A stretch of 11,638 nt of DNA, taken from contig CAZJRI010000161.1 in NCBI GenBank assembly GCA_964548025.1, forward strand, positions 1-11,638. The letters are read 5' to 3'. A program made the translations under genes and the position numbers. Shown in pieces: positions 7,222 to 11,638 of this stretch. The notes below the pieces were generated by a model, which was given only the letters and a program-made list of their open reading frames with translations, searched no databases and was not told the DNA's origin. The stretch is from JAHRVQ01 sp964548025. Its GTDB lineage: Bacteria; Pseudomonadota; Gammaproteobacteria; Pseudomonadales; Azotimanducaceae. The first letter of the stretch is position 1. Each line of letters begins with the position of its first letter.

Positions 7222-7680
7222 CTAGTAGATTCTCAACGACTCTCGTTTACCATCGGCTGCAATCAAAGCAATCTGATTCAAATCAATCGACTCAATCAGT
7301 TCCCCACTCGGTATGGCATCGCCCGCCCCCACCCTTATCGGGTCCAGGTTGTCTGCAATCAGCGTTGCAGCCCCACCAGTGCTACTGATGACCAGCCCGG
7401 ACAGTCTGTAGGTGACCCCCTGAAAGGTGAACTGACGCGATTCCAGCCTGTTTTCGCTCTGCGCAACCGTGTCGATGTTTACCTCACTCGGTTTTTCAAC
7501 CCTGAGGAAACTTTTAACGGACTCAGAAGCGGTTGAGATTGAAGCCAGTTTCCCTACAGGACTATGCCACTCAGACATGAAACTCTCTTTTCCCCGCGAG
7601 CTGAAGTCATAAAGAAGGAAGTTGCCGACCAATCCCAGCAGCGCAGCAACCGTCAACTGACGAATTAATGGGCCAGACAT
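7222..7680 (-). CDS. Short GspC/GspN-type inner-membrane T2SS protein (HR domain)
   Basis: A 152-residue protein with one N-terminal membrane helix (about 7-24), a variable linker, and a C-terminal region (about 86-152: YRLSGLVISSTGG, ATLIAD, IRVGAGD, LIESIDLNQIALI). This fits the beta-sandwich homology region (HR) of GspC, which links the inner-membrane platform to the N0 domain of the secretin. No PDZ domain or coiled coil follows, so it is about half the length of classic GspC. Position and size fit the protein called N in Xanthomonas-type clusters, where it sits between M and D. Its ATG overlaps the stop codon of the preceding gene as TGATG. The fold assignment comes from the pattern and context rather than a full alignment; PilP-like is the main alternative. 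Confidence 0.75.
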   Translation of the reverse strand: MSGPLIRQLTVAALLGLVGNFLLYDFSSRGKESFMSEWHSPVGKLASISTASESVKSFLRVEKPSEVNIDTVAQSENRLESRQFTFQGVTYRLSGLVISSTGGAATLIADNLDPIRVGAGDAIPSGELIESIDLNQIALIAADGKRESLRIY

Positions 7681-8261
7681 CAGGCAGCCTCCTCAGCGTA
7701 AATAAAGAACGCAGCAACCGTCAGGTCAACAACCCATCTGCCATTCCTGAAGTTTAGCTCCAGCTCTTCCACGACGAGCTTCTGTGGATATGATGCGATG
7801 TTGGTCATCGTTTGCGCGAGTTGATCCGGCGTCACATTCACCCTGACTCTGGCGCGAATGCGATTGACGGAAACGGCATCAAGTGGTTGAGGAGTGCCCA
7901 CCTTGACAGACTTTTTCACAAAGTCGCCTTTTACAATCAGTTCATCCAGCCCTGCCTGGAGCCTGGCCTTGGCAAGACCATCGCTGGAAGCCTTCCACAG
8001 GGTCTGCTCTATTCGTTTGACCCGATCTTCTTCCAGGTTCACCCGCTCTCGCCACACGTCAACGGACTCGATATCCACTAACGCTCTCTGATTTCTCTCG
8101 AGGTTCTTTATCGAGGCATATTGTCCTGCATTAAAGTCAGACCAGACGAGTGACAACCAGGACAGGAAAAGCACGACAACCAACCACAGGCCGACACGAA
8201 GTCGAAAGTTTTCAGACAGCTCACTCTGAATCTGCTCAGTTCTTAGATCCCGTAGATTCAT
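7680..8261 (-). CDS. gspM: T2SS inner-membrane platform protein GspM-like
   Basis: A 193-residue bitopic protein with a short cytoplasmic N-terminus, one membrane helix (about 23-41, GLWLVVVLFLSWLSLVW), a helical Glu/Arg/Leu-rich periplasmic stretch (about 50-105) and a C-terminal alpha/beta domain (about 125-193). GspM has this layout and pairs with GspL to hold the secretion ATPase at the membrane. Sequence conservation in this family is low, so the call leans on topology and on its place directly after gspL. The start ATG overlaps the gspL stop in an ATGA junction, indicating translational coupling. The start has no competing in-frame alternative close by. Confidence 0.8.
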   Translation of the reverse strand: MNLRDLRTEQIQSELSENFRLRVGLWLVVVLFLSWLSLVWSDFNAGQYASIKNLERNQRALVDIESVDVWRERVNLEEDRVKRIEQTLWKASSDGLAKARLQAGLDELIVKGDFVKKSVKVGTPQPLDAVSVNRIRARVRVNVTPDQLAQTMTNIASYPQKLVVEELELNFRNGRWVVDLTVAAFFIYAEEAA

Positions 8262-9301
8262 AACTGTTCGACCTCAGCCGAGAACTTCAATTGACCCGCT
8301 CGTGGAACCGGCTCCACACTTACCCGCTCCAGAAAAGAGATTGATTCAATACTCCTGACATATGATTCGAGATCTGGCGCGGGATCGGCAACAATGACTT
8401 CCAGTTCCCCTGGACGATAACGCCATTTAATCAACTTTCCGCTGGATGGCGGCAAAGACTCCGACACCCGGGTCATCAGGTCTATCTGACTGATCGTTTC
8501 CAGGTCTGCCAGTTGCTGACCTTTTGCCCTGGCTGACAAGGCCCTTTCTCGAAGCACAACCGTTTCTCGATGAGTCTCCGAAATCGAAGCAAGCTCATCA
8601 CGCAATTGATAGGACTCATAAACCAACCTCAACGACCCTGTCGACTGAAACCCCAGCAAAAAGAGGAACACCGCTATTGTCAGCTTGATTACCACCGGTT
8701 CCACTGACTGCGCAACCCCTGCATGGCCAGAAATGTCAACCCATGTGTTCTTCTCCTGGAAATCGATGCTTCTCAGTTCAGGCTTCTGCCGAGCAAAAAC
8801 ACCCAGACCACGCAGGAAACTCGACCACTCGATTTCACCCGGATCATCCCGCCACCACGAGTCTGCCACCAGGACACCATCCCGCCAGACATGTGCAAAG
8901 AAACCGACGTTGGCTTGATAAAAACATGCACCTTCCGGACAGCTATGAGCGAAACAGGCCTCCGGAACGACTTCGTACCCGGCCACCTCCACGCCCGATT
9001 CAGCCGCAAGCTCATTCTGTCTCGCGCCATCCCAGATCCAAATCTTCGCCTCCCCTTCCTGCACATTGCACCAGTATCCGGGATTCGGAAACGGAGACAG
9101 CAGGGGAATCTGAGCCGCGACAGCCTGTGTTCTTCTGGAGACGGGTACCGCCGCAACGTCCAGCGTTCTGAACACACACTCGGACCGGGCCACGATCCAT
9201 AGTCGACCGACCTCCCCGAGGTTCAGCTCCTGCAAGCCTTCTCCCGTCTGCAGATAGACGCTATCGGAGAAGAGCTGTTGGCGCAGCCAGTTCACGAACA
9301 T
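8258..9301 (-). CDS. gspL: T2SS inner-membrane platform protein GspL-like
   Basis: A 347-residue protein with a cytoplasmic N-terminal part of about 200 residues, one membrane helix (about 203-219, VVIKLTIAVFLFLLGF) and a periplasmic ferredoxin-like part (about 220-347). GspL proteins share this plan: the cytoplasmic actin-like domain binds the GspE ATPase and the periplasmic domain binds GspM. The cytoplasmic part is somewhat short compared with classic GspL (about 400 residues in total) and holds five Cys between 78 and 126, including CFAHSCPEGAC, which is unusual for a cytoplasmic domain of this family. The ATG at 9301 lies inside the end of gspK (41-base overlap), with only a weak AGAG upstream. 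The alternative of a slightly later start cannot be excluded. Confidence 0.85.
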   Translation of the reverse strand: MFVNWLRQQLFSDSVYLQTGEGLQELNLGEVGRLWIVARSECVFRTLDVAAVPVSRRTQAVAAQIPLLSPFPNPGYWCNVQEGEAKIWIWDGARQNELAAESGVEVAGYEVVPEACFAHSCPEGACFYQANVGFFAHVWRDGVLVADSWWRDDPGEIEWSSFLRGLGVFARQKPELRSIDFQEKNTWVDISGHAGVAQSVEPVVIKLTIAVFLFLLGFQSTGSLRLVYESYQLRDELASISETHRETVVLRERALSARAKGQQLADLETISQIDLMTRVSESLPPSSGKLIKWRYRPGELEVIVADPAPDLESYVRSIESISFLERVSVEPVPRAGQLKFSAEVEQL

Positions 9302-10289
9302 AGTTTTGCTCTGATTTCATCGTTACACCCGCTACCCGGTAATCGATTTCCCAGGGAGCCAGGTTTGAATTCGGCGTCAATGTTACTCCAACCCAGCGTT
9401 CGGTGTTACTTCCGGGTCCGGCAATCCTTAGCCTGAGATAGCGAGAAGGCAGAAAAGTCACCGCCATGGGGTCACGGTCAAAAATCTGGCCACTGACTTC
9501 CAGCACTTCCTGAAGACGACCGAAAGCCCGCTCAGATCTGTGCTCAAAGATCCGCTCCACATCGACCATGATGTTGACACCGAAACCTTTCATGGCTTTG
9601 GGCGTCATCGTATTGTAGTTCTCACGATCACCGACATAGATGGTGATCTCTTCGAAAAAACCAGGCATTTTCTCCAGGTGCTCCTGCCAGCCAATCACGT
9701 TCAACAACTGCCACGGATTGGTCAGGAATCGATTGGTAGGCGGCATCATTCCGGCATGGCTGTATTCACCGCGCTCCGCCCCATTCAATCTTGAGACATG
9801 GTCGCGATCCGTGTAGTCGTACAAGGTCGAAATCAGATACTCAACCTTGTGATCGGGCAGCTGATAGCTCTGCAGAAGGCCCTCAAGCTTGGTGGTCTGA
9901 TCATTGCGCAGGCTGACAAGGCTACCGGCATCCTGGATCCGGATTCGATGATTTCCACGCACAGGGTACATCCGACCATCAAGCCGAATTTCATTTCCTC
10001 TGGCGGCGAAACTGTGTTCCGTCACTATATCTGAATTTCCAGGGACATAGGGTTCAGTCAACAACCCGGCGTAGGTGGCAGTTCTTGTCGATGCCATGTA
10101 CAGAAGGACAGATTCGATCGCGAGGCGATCCATGGATTCAACGCGCCTTTGTTCCATCGCGAAGCTCTGGTTCTGTAACGACTCCACTTGCACAGCAATA
10201 AAGCCTGCAACCAGCGCCAACGCAGCGAGCACCCATATCACTGCCACAAGTACAAATCCTTCTGAACGACCCCGACTAGAAAAAGTCAC
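9261..10289 (-). CDS. gspK: T2SS minor pseudopilin GspK-like
   Basis: A protein of about 342 residues that caps the pseudopilus tip with GspI and GspJ. With the GTG start at 10289 it begins with a short basic leader, RSEG, cleaved before Phe12, then a hydrophobic helix (FVLVAVIWVLAALALVAGF). The residue at mature position 5 is Ala, not Glu; lack of Glu5 is typical of GspK and distinguishes it from the other pseudopilins. The large periplasmic domain includes a helical segment (about 130-200) with DYTDRD and the region NPWQLLNV. GTG is preferred to the upstream ATG at 10361 because it has AGGGAGG ten bases upstream and gives a normal prepilin leader with a 14-base overlap of gspJ. The upstream start would give a 34-residue leader and an 86-base overlap. 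Confidence 0.9.
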   Translation of the reverse strand: MTFSSRGRSEGFVLVAVIWVLAALALVAGFIAVQVESLQNQSFAMEQRRVESMDRLAIESVLLYMASTRTATYAGLLTEPYVPGNSDIVTEHSFAARGNEIRLDGRMYPVRGNHRIRIQDAGSLVSLRNDQTTKLEGLLQSYQLPDHKVEYLISTLYDYTDRDHVSRLNGAERGEYSHAGMMPPTNRFLTNPWQLLNVIGWQEHLEKMPGFFEEITIYVGDRENYNTMTPKAMKGFGVNIMVDVERIFEHRSERAFGRLQEVLEVSGQIFDRDPMAVTFLPSRYLRLRIAGPGSNTERWVGVTLTPNSNLAPWEIDYRVAGVTMKSEQNYVRELAAPTALLR

Positions 10290-10854
10290 GATAGTCGTAC
10301 CTCCCTGTGCGCCTGACGCTGATGGCGGCGTAAATCTCACGGGATTCAGACTGGTTTTCAATCTTCAACTTTACCCTGTGAGGCAATATACCGGCAGGGA
10401 GCTCTTCAGGCGGCCAGGTATTCCGCCAGCCGGATTTCAGTCCGCGATACAAAAAACCGACCTCTGATTCCTGCCAGACAGCTATCTGTATCTGCGGCTC
10501 ACCTTTCTCGGTGTACCACAAAGAGGTGCCGTCAGCTTCTTCGCGCAGTTGCCACCGGATCTCCGTGACCTTCCCTGCGCTGCCGAATAACGGGGCAGAG
10601 GTGTAGCCTTCCATTTCCCGAACATCCCCCGAGAAAGCAAATTCTCTATCCAGGCTGGCAACCAGGGACCCGATGGAGTCACGAAACCAGCCATAGGACA
10701 TCGCTTCTTTCGCCAGTTCACTCTGAACGCGACCGATCTGGTCATACCCACGAAAAAGGATCGTCATCATCTGGAGAATCAGAACAGCAGTTATACTCGT
10801 GACCGCAATCACAACCATGACCTCAATAAGCGTAAAACCACTAACCCGGTTCAT
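10276..10854 (-). CDS. gspJ: T2SS minor pseudopilin GspJ-like
   Basis: A 192-residue pseudopilin. The short leader MNRVSG is cleaved by prepilin peptidase before Phe7, followed by FTLIEVMVVIAVTSITAVLIL with Glu at mature position 5. The periplasmic part is Trp-rich and beta-strand-like (RWQLREE, LWYTEKG, VGFLYRGL), with the size expected for GspJ (about 190-200). GspJ joins GspI and GspK at the pseudopilus tip. Its ATG lies inside the end of gspI (14-base overlap) and its stop lies inside the start of gspK. Confidence 0.9.
   Translation of the reverse strand: MNRVSGFTLIEVMVVIAVTSITAVLILQMMTILFRGYDQIGRVQSELAKEAMSYGWFRDSIGSLVASLDREFAFSGDVREMEGYTSAPLFGSAGKVTEIRWQLREEADGTSLWYTEKGEPQIQIAVWQESEVGFLYRGLKSGWRNTWPPEELPAGILPHRVKLKIENQSESREIYAAISVRRTGRYDYRDFF
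10300..10306 (-). promoter_or_regulatory. Shine-Dalgarno that sets the gspK start at GTG 10289
   Basis: AGGGAGG lies 10 bases upstream of GTG 10289, inside the gspJ coding region. It is the strongest ribosome-binding sequence I found in the T2SS gene run and decides between this start and the upstream ATG at 10361. Confidence 0.75.
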
Positions 10855-11266
10855 TATTCAGAATCCTGACTCTACGGTAACCCACCAGGCGGGTCTGATA
10901 TCTGCCTACAATGCGCTTCTCTATCCCGATTTCAATGTCCACATCATAGAGTCCGAGATCAAAGTTGGAGAGGCCGCCTGTCAGTCCACGCCCCGTCTGC
11001 TTCGGCTCCAGGAGTTCTGCCTTCCACGTCACATCAAATCCATTTACGCGCATTCGCTGGGTGGTCTCCTCCTGGATATTCAGGGTCGAAAAATACGCAT
11101 GCAGGTCGTCCATCAACTGGTGTCGGGCCTGCACTTCCTGCAGTCGAATGAGACCGTCATAGGTCACGCTGAACCAACTGAACAGGGCAACGCCGCTCGA
11201 CGCCAGGATCGTCAGGGCGACGATTGCCTCCAGAAGAGAAAAACCTTTCTGTCGTCTAACTTTCAT
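10841..11266 (-). CDS. gspI: T2SS minor pseudopilin GspI-like
   Basis: A 141-residue pseudopilin. The basic leader MKVRRQKG is cleaved before Phe9, followed by FSLLEAIVALTILASSGVALF with Glu at mature position 5. The SLLEAIVALTI pattern is characteristic of GspI and PilV-like proteins, and the length is close to the usual 120-140. Its place between gspH and gspJ supports GspI. The start ATG overlaps the end of gspH by 11 bases. GspI is thought to start the tip complex by binding GspJ. Confidence 0.9.
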   Translation of the reverse strand: MKVRRQKGFSLLEAIVALTILASSGVALFSWFSVTYDGLIRLQEVQARHQLMDDLHAYFSTLNIQEETTQRMRVNGFDVTWKAELLEPKQTGRGLTGGLSNFDLGLYDVDIEIGIEKRIVGRYQTRLVGYRRVRILNNEPG

Positions 11267-11638
11267 GGTTGATCTGACAATAGGGTGGCGAGAGTCGCTG
11301 ACTCAGCTGTAGTTCATTGTCCCTGATGATGGATACCGTACCGCCGCGGCAGACGCCGCTCGCGGTATAAACAACGGGTTTACGGACTTCCAGGCGCCAT
11401 CCTTCCGGCAGCGGGAGGTTTCTGCCATTCAGGCGGAAGCCTTGTCCTGATTCGAACGACTTCCGCCCGAGCCCGTTGATCTCCATGACGATTTCTTCCA
11501 GCTCGATGGCACCGGAGACACTTTCATAGAGTCGGAGCAAACCGGGAAAGACAACGGCTGAAACAACCGTTACCAGGCCGAGTACGACCATCAGCTCCAG
11601 CAGGGTGAACCCCTTTGATTTACGGCAGGAATCCGACA
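11256..11638 (-). CDS. gspH: T2SS pseudopilin GspH-like (5' end outside window)
   Basis: Partial gene cut by the right edge; the visible part is about 126 residues and ends at TAG 11256. Translating up to the edge recovers the cleavage site: CRKSKG, then FTLLELMVVLGLVTVVSAVVF with Glu at mature position 5, so only a few leader residues are missing. After the helix there is a short beta-rich domain (FESGQGFRLNGRNLPLPEGW, then WRLEVRKPVVY) and two Cys in VCRGG and PYCQ that could pair in the periplasm. The length fits GspH rather than the major pseudopilin GspG, because it lacks the GspG pattern just after the helix and is followed by gspI. Confidence 0.85.
   Translation of the reverse strand, partial: SDSCRKSKGFTLLELMVVLGLVTVVSAVVFPGLLRLYESVSGAIELEEIVMEINGLGRKSFESGQGFRLNGRNLPLPEGWRLEVRKPVVYTASGVCRGGTVSIIRDNELQLSQRLSPPYCQINHES

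Noticed and set aside
8723..9202. Plus-strand open frames opposite the GspL-like gene
   Set aside because: Two frames are open at once, which reflects high GC on this stretch. Their products are His/Pro/Arg-rich with no recognisable motif, while the minus strand gives a coherent GspL layout.
10290..10361. Upstream ATG start for gspK at 10361
   Set aside because: It would give a long leader unlike a prepilin and an 86-base overlap with gspJ. The GTG at 10289 has a strong Shine-Dalgarno and a normal leader.

Overview
The window looks like Gammaproteobacterial chromosome. The evidence is a type II secretion (T2SS) gene run whose order, H-I-J-K-L-M-N/C-D, matches the xps cluster of Xanthomonas, together with a Gram-negative secretin, Sec signal peptides and a degenerate IS3-family transposase. 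The main surface-protein gene encodes an acidic, Lys-poor product, which would fit a marine or salt-adapted host, but this is inference. Every gene I support is on the minus strand, so the biological reading order runs from the right edge to the left.

Region 1 (11638 to 5213): eight tightly packed and mostly overlapping T2SS genes. In order they are pseudopilins GspH (5' end outside the window), GspI, GspJ and GspK, inner-membrane assembly proteins GspL and GspM, a short GspC/GspN-type protein with an HR-like domain and no PDZ, and a lipoprotein secretin GspD. The genes for GspE, F and G are not present and presumably lie beyond the right edge.

Region 2 (5212 to 4815): a non-coding stretch of about 400 bases. 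It holds a strong sigma70-type promoter and a leader of about 250 nt. The leader carries two copies of a hairpin with an identical loop and compensating base changes in the stem.

Region 3 (4814 to 3335): a 473-residue secreted surface protein rich in Ala, Thr, Ser, Gly and Asp, resembling S-layer-type proteins and carrying 12 N-X-S/T sequons. It is followed directly by a strong intrinsic terminator.

Region 4 (3309 to 336): an HMW1C-like cytoplasmic N-glycosyltransferase (GT41), split by a frameshift near 1721-1733, and then a DegT/DnrJ/EryC1/StrS sugar aminotransferase of the VioA/FdtB type.

Region 5 (232 to 1): the remains of an IS3-family transposase, internally deleted and running off the left edge.

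My reading of the whole is a surface-layer module. An abundant surface protein would be N-glycosylated in the cytoplasm by the HMW1C-like enzyme, with an amino-deoxysugar possibly involved, and exported through Sec and the adjacent T2SS. HMW1C-type enzymes are known mainly beside two-partner secretion adhesins, so pairing one with a T2SS and an S-layer-like substrate is the most interesting aspect. The link between the parts is inferred from gene context and sequon content, not shown directly.
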